Assembly (NCBI GenBank): GCA_016779565.1
Contig: JADHNJ010000004.1
Span: forward strand, 1 to 64,000
Source of the DNA: Pseudomonadales bacterium
Lineage (GTDB): Bacteria; Pseudomonadota; Gammaproteobacteria; Pseudomonadales; Azotimanducaceae
Direction: 5' to 3'
DNA: 64,000 nt
Shown here: positions 19,673 through 29,568 of the stretch, piece by piece
How the letters are laid out: every line of letters begins with the position of its first letter
How positions within the stretch are numbered: the first letter of the stretch is position 1
Translations under genes and position numbers: made by a program
Notes under the pieces: generated by a model
Told to the model about the DNA's origin: nothing
The model's input: only the letters and a program-made list of their open reading frames with translations
The model's database searches: none

Positions 19673-22600
19673 ATGAGTCTATCGGCACGGTCTATCGCCA
19701 GACCGGTGACGGTATGCATGATGACCATCGCTGCGATGTTGTTTGGCAGTATTTCGTTAGATCGTCTAAATTTGACGCTTTTGCCTGAACTCACTTATCC
19801 AACCCTGACTGTTCGAACCGAATTCGAAGGCGCCGCGCCTGCAGAGGTTGAGGAACAGGTCACTAGGCGTATTGAGCAGCGTGTCGGCGTAGTTAGTGGT
19901 TTGCGTAAAATGCATTCGATCTCCGCAGCAGGTCGAAGCGATGTCATTTTAGAGTTCAAGTGGGGCGCTGATATGGACATGGCGTCCATAGAGGTGCGCG
20001 AAAAATTGGATTTAGTCCGCCTGCCTCTGGAACTCGATAAGCCGTCTTTGTTGCGATTGAATCCTAATTTGGATCCCATCTTTCGGTTCTCCCTCACGCT
20101 AGAGGACACCACTACCACGGTGGCCGATCTCCAGTCTTTACGTCGCTATGCCGATGAGTTTTTGAAGCGCAAGCTAGAGGCCGTCCCGGGGGTTGCGGCA
20201 ACGGTTGTGGCCGGTGGTTATGAGGATGAAGTTTCAATATTTGTGGATCAGTTCAAGCTCGCGCAATTGAACCTGACGGTTGCAGGCCTTGGTCAATTGT
20301 TGCAAGCCGTTAATGTCAATCTGTCCGGTGGCACGTTAGAGGATGGTAGCCAGGAATACTTGGTGAGGACCTTAAATCAATTTGTCACCCTAGAGGACAT
20401 CGGCAACACCATTGTCTTTCAAAAAGGTATGGAATTAATACGCCTTAAGGATGTTGCACAAATTGTTGATGGTCAAAAAGATCGTGACGCTTTGATGCGG
20501 GTCAATGGCCAGCAAGCGATTGAAGTGTCGCTTTACAAAGAAGGAGATAGTAATACCGTAGAGGTTGCCGCCAATATTCGAGCCGCTTTAGATAGTTTGA
20601 GCGAAAATTTAGGGGCAGACATGAAGGTTACCCCTTTGTATGACCAATCAGAATTTATCGAGGCAGCGATCTCTGAGGTTCAGTTAGCGGCATTTCAAGG
20701 CGCGATCCTCGCAATTTTCGTGCTGTTACTTTTTCTGAAACAACTGCGGATTACCTTGATTGTTGCTGTGACAGTTCCGGCATCTGTGCTCATTACGTTT
20801 GCCATGATGAACTTTTTTGAGATCAGCCTGAATGTGATGAGTCTTGGTGGTATCGCACTTGCCATTGGCATGTTGATGGACAACGCCATTGTTGTCTTAG
20901 AAAACATCGCAAGACGACGTGAGAGCGGTGAGTCGGTTATCACCGCCGCAGCTGAGGGTACAGCGGATGTATCGAGTGCAGTGCTGGCATCGACAATCAC
21001 GACCATTGCCGTATTTTTGCCTCTAGCGTTTGTTGAGGGCATTGCCGGTCAACTCTTTAAGGATCAGGCGCTTACGGTAACTTTCGCATTAATCGCTTCA
21101 TTGATATTGGCGATGACCTTGATCCCCATGTTGTCAGCCCTTGGAGCCGAGCGGCGGGGACAGCAAATCGCGGAGGGGGTTGAGGATGAAGTTGCCGTGG
21201 CGACGAAGTTGCACAAGCGCCTTGCATTTTCACTAGTGAGCGTCGTCGCTCGATTATCTAAATGGGTCATTTGGGGACTTAGGCGACTCATTCAACCGGC
21301 ATTTTTAGGCTTCGATCTCTGCTACGAAGCCCTGGCACGGGGCTATGATCGATTATTGGCGAAGGCACTGAAAAACCCTTTGGCTGTGGTGTTAATTAGT
21401 CTATCCGTACTCATGACAACCGGTCTGATGGCTAGTCGGCTTACTGTTGAGCTCGTACCGAATATCACTCAGGGCGAATTTCAGGTTGCCATTGAACTGC
21501 CGCCGGGGACGCGAATTGAAACCACCGATGCCTTGATCGCTAAAGTACAAAAAGCGCTAGATGCCAACCAAGAGGTTGAAAGAACCTATTCAGTGTCCGG
21601 CACCGGCGGGCGACTAGATGCCTCTGCCGTGAGCGGTGGTGAGAATCTCGGTGATCTCGTAGTCGTGTTAACCGAGAACGCGTCGCCCGAAGCCGAGGGA
21701 CTCGCTATGACCCAGGTCAGGCAGGTGCTCGATGCTGAGCCGGCGGTGAAATACAGCTTAGATCGACCTCAGTTCTTCACCTTCGCGACGCCGCTAGAGA
21801 TCGAGATAAGTGGCACTGATTTGTCAAGTATCCAGCAGGTAGCCGATGCGCTAGTCGAACGGTTGGTTGTGTCAGGGGCGTTTTTGGATGTCGAGTCCAG
21901 CATGCAGCCAGGGTATCCGGAGCTTCAAGTTGAGTTCGATCATGAACGAATCGCTGCGCTGGGTTTGACGGTGCCACAAGTCGCTAGCCGCGTTGTCGAC
22001 AAGGTTAAAGGTAACGTGCCAACCGAATTTACCTTTCAGGATAGAAAAGTTGATATACGGCTGCGTTTGGACGAGGCAGATCGCAACTCTCGTGCTGACA
22101 TCGAGAATTTAATCGTTAACCCAGAATCTACTGAGCAGGTTCGATTAACCACAGTCGCGCGCGTGTATGAGGCTGTTGGCCCGGCAGATATTCAACGTCT
22201 CAGTCAGCAACGAGTGGCGTTGGTAAAAGCGAACCCACTGGTTAACGATCTTGCTGAAGCCGCCGTCATCGCCAGCGAGTTGCTCGCTGAGATTCCCCAT
22301 CCCGCTGGGGTGACCAGCCATGTGGGTGGTCAAAGCGAAGAAATGGAAGCATCCTTCAATTCACTCACTTTTGCCTTGTTATTGGCCCTAGTGATGGTTT
22401 ATCTGGTCATGGCATCGCTGTTTGAGTCGCTGCTGCATCCCTTTGTGATTATGTTTACCATTCCGTTAGCGGGGATTGGCGCGGTTTGGGCACTTTTGCT
22501 GACGGTAACGCCGGTTTCCGTGGTGGTATTTATCGGGGTTATTTTGCTTGTGGGTATCGTGGTGAACAACGCCATTGTGCTCGTAGATCGTGTCAACCAG

Positions 22601-22849
22601 TTGCGCCGGCAGTTGAATTACGCAAAAACTGAAGCACTCAAAACGGCTGCCAAGCAGCGGTTACGGCCGATTATGATGACGACGCTAACAACCGTGTTGG
22701 GCCTTTTACCTATGGCGATCGGCTTAGGTGATGCTGCTGAGCTTAGAACTCCGATGGCCGTCACCGTGATTGGCGGCTTACTGGTCTCGACATTGCTGAC
22801 GCTGGTGGTAATTCCTGTGATGTATCAAACCTTGGATACAAGTCAATGA
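19673..22849 (+). CDS. RND-family efflux pump permease, first of two
   Basis: 1058 residues, twelve TM segments and two large periplasmic loops as in AcrB/MdtB. It begins with the usual ARSIARPVTVCMMTIAAMLF. TM4 reads GMLMDNAIVVLENIARRR, so the AcrB Asp407-Asp408 pair is Asp-Asn here; TM10 reads VGIVVNNAIVLVDRV, with Asn at the AcrB Lys940 position. This D-N/N pattern occurs in other RND subfamilies, so the proton relay differs from AcrB in detail. It starts 9 bases after the adaptor gene and overlaps the next permease by 4 bases (ATGA), so the operon is adaptor-pump-pump, resembling MdtABC-type heteromeric systems. Substrate unknown. Confidence 0.93.
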   Translation: MSLSARSIARPVTVCMMTIAAMLFGSISLDRLNLTLLPELTYPTLTVRTEFEGAAPAEVEEQVTRRIEQRVGVVSGLRKMHSISAAGRSDVILEFKWGADMDMASIEVREKLDLVRLPLELDKPSLLRLNPNLDPIFRFSLTLEDTTTTVADLQSLRRYADEFLKRKLEAVPGVAATVVAGGYEDEVSIFVDQFKLAQLNLTVAGLGQLLQAVNVNLSGGTLEDGSQEYLVRTLNQFVTLEDIGNTIVFQKGMELIRLKDVAQIVDGQKDRDALMRVNGQQAIEVSLYKEGDSNTVEVAANIRAALDSLSENLGADMKVTPLYDQSEFIEAAISEVQLAAFQGAILAIFVLLLFLKQLRITLIVAVTVPASVLITFAMMNFFEISLNVMSLGGIALAIGMLMDNAIVVLENIARRRESGESVITAAAEGTADVSSAVLASTITTIAVFLPLAFVEGIAGQLFKDQALTVTFALIASLILAMTLIPMLSALGAERRGQQIAEGVEDEVAVATKLHKRLAFSLVSVVARLSKWVIWGLRRLIQPAFLGFDLCYEALARGYDRLLAKALKNPLAVVLISLSVLMTTGLMASRLTVELVPNITQGEFQVAIELPPGTRIETTDALIAKVQKALDANQEVERTYSVSGTGGRLDASAVSGGENLGDLVVVLTENASPEAEGLAMTQVRQVLDAEPAVKYSLDRPQFFTFATPLEIEISGTDLSSIQQVADALVERLVVSGAFLDVESSMQPGYPELQVEFDHERIAALGLTVPQVASRVVDKVKGNVPTEFTFQDRKVDIRLRLDEADRNSRADIENLIVNPESTEQVRLTTVARVYEAVGPADIQRLSQQRVALVKANPLVNDLAEAAVIASELLAEIPHPAGVTSHVGGQSEEMEASFNSLTFALLLALVMVYLVMASLFESLLHPFVIMFTIPLAGIGAVWALLLTVTPVSVVVFIGVILLVGIVVNNAIVLVDRVNQLRRQLNYAKTEALKTAAKQRLRPIMMTTLTTVLGLLPMAIGLGDAAELRTPMAVTVIGGLLVSTLLTLVVIPVMYQTLDTSQ

Positions 22850-25800
22850 GCCTAGTTCAATTTGCAGTCGCACGACCGGTGACCATTACCATGTTTTTCA
22901 TTGGGTTGGCGTTGATGGGGTTGTTTTCTGGCTCTCGCTTGCCGCTTGAAGAATTTCCAGAAATGGAAATCCCGTTTGTCGGTCTTGGGATTCCCTATCC
23001 GAATGCGACACCTGAGGAAGTCGAAGAGAACTTGGCAAGGCCTGTTGAAGAAGCGCTATCGTTGATGAGCGGTGTAAAGCAAATCAATACCAGCAGTTAT
23101 CAAGGATATTTGTGGGTGAGTATCCTGCTCGACTTCACCAAAGATGTCGATGGGAAAGGTATTGAGGCAAAAGACTTAATAGAAAACACCCGGGGCCGCT
23201 TACCTGAGGCAGTCCGATATATCGAACTGCGTCAGGCCGACCCGAATGCAGAGCCGATCATTAATATTATGTTGACGGCGACCGAACTTGATAATGTTTC
23301 CGCATTTGAATTGCTGGATCAGGAAGTCCGACAAAGGCTTGAGCGTATTCCCGGAGTTAATTCCGTAGAGCTATTTGGAGCGGAAGAACGTTATGTCCTA
23401 ATCTCTCTTGATCGTTACAAGCTCGAGAACTTTGGTCTTGATATGGCCGATGTTCGCAGGCGCCTGCAGGCGGAGAATTTTTTTGCATCGGCCGGGGTGA
23501 TCGAGGGCCGAGAAAGTGAGCTTCGCTTACGTCCATTAGGGCAGTTTACGTCACTCGCGGATATTGAAGCGCTGCCATTTACCCCCTTAGGGATTAAGTT
23601 GTCTGAATTTGCAGACGTTGAATATGCACCCCAGGAGTGGTCCGAGCGTCGACGAGTTAACGGCGAATCATCCCTCGGCCTTAGTATCTTTAAAAAGCCG
23701 GAAGCCAATCTAGTGGAGGTGGCGGCAGCAGTCGAAGCCGAACTTGAGGCAGCGTTTGCTACGCCAAGTCTGGCGAATGTCAAATCGACGCCTGTTGACA
23801 GTGCCGCCAAAGGCGTCATCGAAGCTTTATCGGATTTGCGCGACAGCGGTCTACTCGGTGCTTTTTTGTCTTTTTTGACGCTGGTGTTATTTCTTAAACA
23901 ATGGCGGAGCAGTTTCCTTATCGCCGCAACAGTACCCTTATCGCTATGCGCGACCCTTGGGGTGATGTACTTCATGGGTATGACGCTAAACATTTTGTCT
24001 TTAGTTGGCTTGATGCTGGCGATCGGTTTGTTAGTCGACAATGGCGTCGTGGCTAGCGAGGCAGTTGCTTATCGACGAAAGTTAGGCGCTGCTCCCAAGG
24101 ACGCATCAGCCGCTGGTGTTAAAGATATCGCTATGGCGATCACCGCAGGGACTTTGACAACGGTAATTGTGTTTGTTCCCAGTTTTATGACTGACATTCA
24201 GCAAGTGGCGATAATTCAGCAAAATATCGCAATTCCTCTCTGCGTTTCCCTAATCGCCAGCCTCCTGATTGCACAGACATTGGTGCCTGCCGCGTTGGCT
24301 CGTTCGACGCAATCCAGTGAACCCAAAACGCCGGTGATCGACTTGATTGCAAACGCCTATGCTGGGCTGATTGAGCGAGCATTACGCTTCAAATGGACAA
24401 CCTTGTTGGTGAGTCTGTCGCTTTTGGCGAGCAGCTTCTGGGCCTACCAACAGTTGGACGTCAACATGAATCCAGATGAAGAAAGGCAGCAGCTTGATCT
24501 GCGTTTTTATATGCGAGGTTCGATGGACCTGGCCACGATAGAAGGTTTTGTTGACGTTTTAGAGCAGTATCTTATTGAAAATAAGGAACGGTTTTATATC
24601 GAGGATATGTTCAGTCGTTATAACGTGGATAGAGGCAATATTAGCTTGGTTTTAGATGAATCTGCGCCTGTTGCCCCGAAAGTTATTGAACGAATGATCG
24701 AAGCTGACTTGCCCCAGGTGCCCGATATGCGGGTACGTTTCGGTGGGCGGCATCGAGGATTTGGCGGCGGCAGCAACGAATTGTCACTTCGCATTATTGG
24801 TCCATCCACGGATGTGCTCATCGATGAGAGTGAAAAACTCATTGAGGTGATGGAAGGCGTCGATGGCTTAACCAATGTGCGCAGTAATGCAGAGTCGCGG
24901 CGCCAAGAAGTCGTGATTCGAGTTAAGCCGGAAGTTGCCGGTCTCTATGGTATTACCGCTGCCCAGGTTGCTCAGACGGTTTCAACGGCGTTTGGAGTGC
25001 AGCTGTCAAGGGGGCTGCAGAAACCCACTAGGGAATACGAGATCTGGATGGGGCTAAAAGATGGTAAAGAGGCGACGCTCGAGGATCTCAACAACCTGCC
25101 TTTGGTGAGTAGGCAAGGGGAGGTCGTCACGTTGAAGACCATTGCCGAATTGGATACCCGGGCAGCCATTCGTTCTATTCGGAGAGAAAACCGAGAAACC
25201 GAAGTGCAAATTCAATTTGATCTGGACGAAGGTACAACCCCCGATGAAGCCAGCGCGTTCCTTGATGTGTTAATGGAGGATTACAAACTACCAGATGGTT
25301 ACCGCAGTGAAAGGGGACCAGGATTCTCGGTGGACATCGACATGGCACAAGAGATGTTGATAAACATATTGTTTGCAATTTTATTGATCTACATGTTGAT
25401 CGCCGCGCTGTTCGAATCTGTTTTGTTCCCGCTGGCAGTTTTGGTCTCGATTGTGTTTAGCGTGGTGGGAGTGTTCTGGTTTTTGTTTTTGACCGATACG
25501 ACCTTTACAGCGATGGCGAGCACGGGGATGCTGTTGTTGACTGGAATCGTGGTGAATAATGGTATTGTCCTGCTGAGTCGTATCATTCAATTGCGCAACC
25601 AAGGGCTGTCCCGCTTCGATGCGATTTTGCAAAGCGGGCGACATCGATTACGACCAATTTTGATGACCGTTTGCACAACGGTTGCGGGGCTATTACCCCT
25701 TGCCCTAGGTGATGTCAGAGTTGGAGGGCTTGGGCCCAGTTATTTTCCGATGGCGCGCACTATTATCGGAGGGCTTGTTTTCTCGACGCTGATTACTCTT

Positions 25801-25896
25801 GTGCTGTTACCCATAATCTATGTTTTGCTGGATGATTTAAAAACTACGACTTATCGATGGTTGCTCAGAATCCGATTGCAGATTCAGCGAGCTTAG
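22846..25896 (+). CDS. RND-family efflux pump permease, second of two
   Basis: 1016 residues, clearly different from the first pump (MSLVQFAVARPVTITMFFIG start, more divergent loops). TM4 is GLLVDNGVVASEAVAYRR, where the usual V-V-E-N after the acidic site has become A-S-E-A; TM10 is TGIVVNNGIVLLSRI. Both pumps share the Asp-Asn/Asn arrangement. It overlaps the upstream permease by ATGA and precedes the ATPase gene by 15 bases. A mixed trimer of both proteins, as in MdtBC, is a reasonable inference. Confidence 0.92.
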   Translation: MSLVQFAVARPVTITMFFIGLALMGLFSGSRLPLEEFPEMEIPFVGLGIPYPNATPEEVEENLARPVEEALSLMSGVKQINTSSYQGYLWVSILLDFTKDVDGKGIEAKDLIENTRGRLPEAVRYIELRQADPNAEPIINIMLTATELDNVSAFELLDQEVRQRLERIPGVNSVELFGAEERYVLISLDRYKLENFGLDMADVRRRLQAENFFASAGVIEGRESELRLRPLGQFTSLADIEALPFTPLGIKLSEFADVEYAPQEWSERRRVNGESSLGLSIFKKPEANLVEVAAAVEAELEAAFATPSLANVKSTPVDSAAKGVIEALSDLRDSGLLGAFLSFLTLVLFLKQWRSSFLIAATVPLSLCATLGVMYFMGMTLNILSLVGLMLAIGLLVDNGVVASEAVAYRRKLGAAPKDASAAGVKDIAMAITAGTLTTVIVFVPSFMTDIQQVAIIQQNIAIPLCVSLIASLLIAQTLVPAALARSTQSSEPKTPVIDLIANAYAGLIERALRFKWTTLLVSLSLLASSFWAYQQLDVNMNPDEERQQLDLRFYMRGSMDLATIEGFVDVLEQYLIENKERFYIEDMFSRYNVDRGNISLVLDESAPVAPKVIERMIEADLPQVPDMRVRFGGRHRGFGGGSNELSLRIIGPSTDVLIDESEKLIEVMEGVDGLTNVRSNAESRRQEVVIRVKPEVAGLYGITAAQVAQTVSTAFGVQLSRGLQKPTREYEIWMGLKDGKEATLEDLNNLPLVSRQGEVVTLKTIAELDTRAAIRSIRRENRETEVQIQFDLDEGTTPDEASAFLDVLMEDYKLPDGYRSERGPGFSVDIDMAQEMLINILFAILLIYMLIAALFESVLFPLAVLVSIVFSVVGVFWFLFLTDTTFTAMASTGMLLLTGIVVNNGIVLLSRIIQLRNQGLSRFDAILQSGRHRLRPILMTVCTTVAGLLPLALGDVRVGGLGPSYFPMARTIIGGLVFSTLITLVLLPIIYVLLDDLKTTTYRWLLRIRLQIQRA

Positions 25897-25911
25897 AAGG
25901 GGGCGTGCAGC

Positions 25912-27078
25912 ATGTTAAAAGCGCTTGCCATTGCAAACTATCGATCCATTCGAGAGTTGGTCCTTCCCCTTGGCGAGTTAAACCTTGTAACGGGACCCAA
26001 TGGAGCGGGCAAATCAAACTTGTACCGGGCGCTCAGACTACTGTCAGAAACCGCTCAGGGAACGGCAACCGGGAGTATTGCTGGAGAAGGAAGTCTGGCA
26101 TCGGTTTTATGGGCAGGGCCAGAACAATTTAGCCGGGGTATGCGCAAAGGCACCGAGGCTATCCAAGGCGGGCCGCGTAAAAAGCCGGTCAACTTAAAGC
26201 TTGGGCTCGCCGGTGAGGACTTCAACTATGCTATCGACTTTGGGCTGCCGAGTCCGATTGCCAGAACGCTTTTCGACGGCGACCCAGAGGTAAAGCGGGA
26301 AGCGATTTGGATAGGCGATACCTATCATCCCAGTCGGCTGATGGTAGACCGATCTGGGCCTTTGGTAAAAAGTCGAGATGACAACGGCGACTGGCAGATC
26401 TTAAATCGCCATCTCGCACCCTTTGATAGCATGTTAGCGCATTCAGCAGATCCTACCCTTGCACCTGAAGCCTATAATTTAAGAGAGCAGGTGCGTGCCT
26501 GGCGATTTTATGATCACTTTCGAACGGATCGAGATGCGCCCAGTCGGCAGAGCCAAATTGGTACGCGCACGGTGGTGCTCCATCATGATGGTCGCGATTT
26601 GCCAGCAGCGTGGCGAACCATTGAAGAGATCGGTGACCAACAGGGGCTTACCAGCGTCCTCTGTGATGCTTTTCCCGGGGCTGAGGTTGCCATCCTTCGA
26701 GATGCAGGACGCTTTTCTCTCCAGTTTTTCCAGCCTGGTTTACTGCGGCCTCTGAACCAATGGGAGCTTTCGGATGGAACGCTTCGGTATCTTTGTTTGG
26801 TTGCCGCCTTGTTAACGCCTAGGCCGCCTGCTCTGATGGTCCTGAATGAACCAGAGATGAGTTTACACCCGGATCTTTTACCAGCGCTTGCGAGGTTAAT
26901 GTTGCGCTCGGCGAAGCACTCCCAGCTATGGGTGACCAGTCATTCAGAAGTCCTGATTGATCTACTAAGCCAGGAGTCCATGTGCAATCATATTCATTTA
27001 ACTAAGGAGCTAGGGGAAACTCAGTGCAGGGGGCTCGCCATGTCAGAAGCGCCGGTTTGGCGCTGGCCTGGCCGATAG
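25912..27078 (+). CDS. Orphan AAA/ABC-type ATPase (RecF/OLD-like head, COG4637 type)
   Basis: 388 residues. The N-terminus LKALAIANYRSIRELVLPLG and Walker A VTGPNGAGKSNLYRAL are of the SMC/RecF/OLD superfamily. Near the C-terminus are a signature-like LSDGTLRYL, Walker B PPALMVLNEPEMSLHP and the H-loop WVTSHSEVLIDLL. There is no Toprim nuclease domain and no partner nuclease next to it, so it is not a classical OLD or Gabija GajA protein. It starts 15 bases after the second pump and may be co-transcribed. The cellular role of such stand-alone ATPases is not established. Confidence 0.85.
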   Translation: MLKALAIANYRSIRELVLPLGELNLVTGPNGAGKSNLYRALRLLSETAQGTATGSIAGEGSLASVLWAGPEQFSRGMRKGTEAIQGGPRKKPVNLKLGLAGEDFNYAIDFGLPSPIARTLFDGDPEVKREAIWIGDTYHPSRLMVDRSGPLVKSRDDNGDWQILNRHLAPFDSMLAHSADPTLAPEAYNLREQVRAWRFYDHFRTDRDAPSRQSQIGTRTVVLHHDGRDLPAAWRTIEEIGDQQGLTSVLCDAFPGAEVAILRDAGRFSLQFFQPGLLRPLNQWELSDGTLRYLCLVAALLTPRPPALMVLNEPEMSLHPDLLPALARLMLRSAKHSQLWVTSHSEVLIDLLSQESMCNHIHLTKELGETQCRGLAMSEAPVWRWPGR

Positions 27079-27251
27079 AGCTTCATGGACCTGATGCGTT
27101 CTGGGCGAATTAAGGACCGCCGAATAGAAGCAAGTTGACGAGGTAAGGCAATCGACCAAACAGGGCCGCAGAAATATGACGCCTGGTTAACCTAGGGCTG
27201 ACCCATTTTGTGCGGGATAGCTTATTCAAGTTATTGATAAAAGGAACGAAC

Positions 27252-28553
27252 ATGAGACAGTGGATGATAATGTTGTTGCTGATGGCTGTTAGCAGCGTTG
27301 TAGTTGCAGAGACTTGGCAATCCCAGGTTGAGCGCGGAGCGGCGACCCACAATAGTGAGGTTGTTGCGTTGCGACATTGGTTTCACGCCAATCCAGAGCT
27401 TAGTAATCGCGAGTTCAATACCGCCAAAAAAATAGCAGGTGAGCTGCGAGCCCTTGCCTTTGACGAAGTGAGAGAGGGCATTGCGCACACGGGTGTTGTG
27501 GGTATCTTGCGCGGTGGAAAGCCAGGACCGGTGGTTGCGCTACGGGCTGATATGGATGCGCTTCCTGTACTTGAGAAAACCGGGTTACCCTTTGCATCAA
27601 AAGTAACAACCCTGTGGGAGGGCCGAGAGACTGGGGTCATGCATGCCTGCGGTCATGATGCCCATATGGCCATTTTGCTGGGTGTTGCTCGGGTGCTCGC
27701 TGGAATTCGGGCTGATATTCCAGGGACTGTCATGTTTATCTTCCAGCCTGCCGAAGAGGGACCCCCAGGAGATGAACAAGGCGGTGCGGAACTGATGTTG
27801 GCGGAAGGCATTTTTGAGGGTGATCGCCAGCCTGGGGCTGTGTTCGGATTGCACGTTTTTCCTGGGCCGACTGGGTCAATTATGTATCGACCAAATGGCT
27901 TTATGGCCGCCGCAGACTACCTAGAAATCATTGTCAAAGGCGTACAGACCCATGGATCGATGCCCTGGTCCGGGGTAGACCCAGTGACTGCCGCAGCGCA
28001 GGTTGTGACCAGTTTGCAGACCGTTGTCAGTCGTCAAATGGATATCAGTCGCGCACCAGCTGTCGTCACGTTAGGTACGATTGAAGGTGGCAATCGAGGA
28101 AACATAATCCCCGAGCAGGTACGAATGACCGGAACCATTCGAACGCTGGATCCTGAGATGCGTTCAATTATCCATGACCGCGTTCGACGTACCGCAGAAG
28201 CAGCAGCGGCGACCATGGGGGCGCAAGCTGAGGTGATTATTGATCTTGGTTATCCAGTGACCGTTAACGATCCGGAATTGACCCGTGCCATGGCGGGAGT
28301 CTTGGATTGGGCCTCAGAGAACAGGGCTGAAGTTGTGCCGCCAATTATGGGAGCAGAGGATTTCTCCTATCTCGCAACTGCCGTTCCTGGACTGTTTTTC
28401 GCCCTCGGCGTTGCCCCGGATCCGCTAGATGACCGCGTTGTGGGGGTCAATCACTCACCCTATTTTTATGTCAATGATCAAGCATTACCGGTTGGTGTGA
28501 AAGCATTGGCTGGGCTCGCGATGACTTGGCTGAGCACAGCAAATTCAGAATGA
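27252..28553 (+). CDS. Exported M20-family amidohydrolase/carboxypeptidase
   Basis: 433 residues from ATG 27252 (AAAAGGAACG upstream); the open frame to 27210 is rejected because a clean Sec signal MIMLLLMAVSSVVVAE starts here. Metal-binding motifs of the M20D group (hippurate hydrolase/IAA-amino-acid hydrolase type) are HACGHDAHM at about residues 130-138, PAEEGPPGDE, GLHVFPG and C-terminal MGAEDFSYL. The product is probably periplasmic and hydrolyses N-acyl amino acids or small amides. The exact substrate is unknown. The esterase gene follows 37 bases later. Confidence 0.92.
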   Translation: MRQWMIMLLLMAVSSVVVAETWQSQVERGAATHNSEVVALRHWFHANPELSNREFNTAKKIAGELRALAFDEVREGIAHTGVVGILRGGKPGPVVALRADMDALPVLEKTGLPFASKVTTLWEGRETGVMHACGHDAHMAILLGVARVLAGIRADIPGTVMFIFQPAEEGPPGDEQGGAELMLAEGIFEGDRQPGAVFGLHVFPGPTGSIMYRPNGFMAAADYLEIIVKGVQTHGSMPWSGVDPVTAAAQVVTSLQTVVSRQMDISRAPAVVTLGTIEGGNRGNIIPEQVRMTGTIRTLDPEMRSIIHDRVRRTAEAAAATMGAQAEVIIDLGYPVTVNDPELTRAMAGVLDWASENRAEVVPPIMGAEDFSYLATAVPGLFFALGVAPDPLDDRVVGVNHSPYFYVNDQALPVGVKALAGLAMTWLSTANSE

Positions 28554-28590
28554 TCAAACGCTTGATGAGTTTGTATAGGGAGCGAGTCTG

Positions 28591-29526
28591 ATGCCGATGC
28601 TCATTGAGGACTATCTGCAACTTGGGTTAGACCAAACGGGACCCGCCACTTGCAACGGTCGGAGTAATCAAGACGTTGCTTCCTCCCTCGGCTGTCCTGA
28701 GGATACTCAGTACCGCCCATGCCCGGAAGCTTCTCGCCCAGTGCGAGTTGGCGCTGTTACATCGATAAAGCATTTTGAGTCACTAACCTTTCCAGGAACT
28801 ACTCGTAAGCTATGGTTGTATTCGCCTCCCATGAGATCACCCAATGCGCCTAATCGGCTAGTCCTATTTAATGATGGTGGCGCCTATCTCGATGCTAGCG
28901 GCAGTGTGGCGGCTGCGGGAGTCTTTGATGCACTTCACGAAATGGGTGAATTGATCAACACCTTTGGTATTTTTGTGCAACCAGGACAGACTTCGGTAAT
29001 GCCACCGGCAACGCCACTGGCCTCTTATTCTGTGCTCGAGGCTCAGCGCAGTTGGGAGTACGATCGACTCAGTCCAGATTATGGGCGATTTCTTCTCGAC
29101 GAAATCTTACCTGTAGCTGCTGAACATTTGCAGGTTGAGTTCTCAGATCAAGCGCGGGACCGACTACTGTGTGGCATCAGTAGTGGTGGGATCGCAGCCT
29201 TTACAGCAGCTTGGCACTACCCAGAACAATTCGGCAATGTACTCAGCCATTGCGGCTCGTTTACAAATATTTGGGGAGGACATAATTATCCATACCTGAT
29301 CAGAACGACGCCTCGTAAGGCCTTACGAGTGATTTTACAAAGTGGCCGGCGAGATGCCGCGACCCTTTTCGGCGATTGGGCAACAGCCAACCACGCGATG
29401 GCCAAAGCTTTAGGTTATGCCGGCTATGACTACGAGTTTGTATTCGGTGAAGGCGGGCACACGTTGCGACATGGCGGTAGTATGTTTGCGGAGAATTTAC
29501 GCTGGTTCTGGCCTACACCAAAATGA
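28591..29526 (+). CDS. Esterase D/enterochelin-esterase-like alpha/beta hydrolase
   Basis: 311 residues, ATG behind AGGGAG. Nucleophile elbow GISSGGIAAF at about residue 202, oxyanion region RLVLFNDGGAYLDASG, and C-terminal catalytic His in GEGGHTLRHGG match the IroE/Fes-like esterase fold. No signal peptide. The first 45 residues contain three Cys (ATCNGRSN, LGCPED, RPCPEA), which is unusual for the family. Probably in one unit with the M20 gene; substrate unknown. Confidence 0.8.
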   Translation: MPMLIEDYLQLGLDQTGPATCNGRSNQDVASSLGCPEDTQYRPCPEASRPVRVGAVTSIKHFESLTFPGTTRKLWLYSPPMRSPNAPNRLVLFNDGGAYLDASGSVAAAGVFDALHEMGELINTFGIFVQPGQTSVMPPATPLASYSVLEAQRSWEYDRLSPDYGRFLLDEILPVAAEHLQVEFSDQARDRLLCGISSGGIAAFTAAWHYPEQFGNVLSHCGSFTNIWGGHNYPYLIRTTPRKALRVILQSGRRDAATLFGDWATANHAMAKALGYAGYDYEFVFGEGGHTLRHGGSMFAENLRWFWPTPK

Positions 29527-29568
29527 TAGACAACCAAGTAGAAGGGGCCCAAAACCCTTGCCTAAACC

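Noticed and set aside
23415-24041. 208-residue minus-strand frame inside the second RND pump
   Set aside because: Ser/Lys-rich antisense shadow of a conserved pump gene, with no motif.
25912-27078. OLD/Gabija-type defence ATPase
   Set aside because: The protein has the ABC-type ATPase head but no Toprim nuclease domain, and no helicase or nuclease partner is adjacent; the neighbours are efflux genes.
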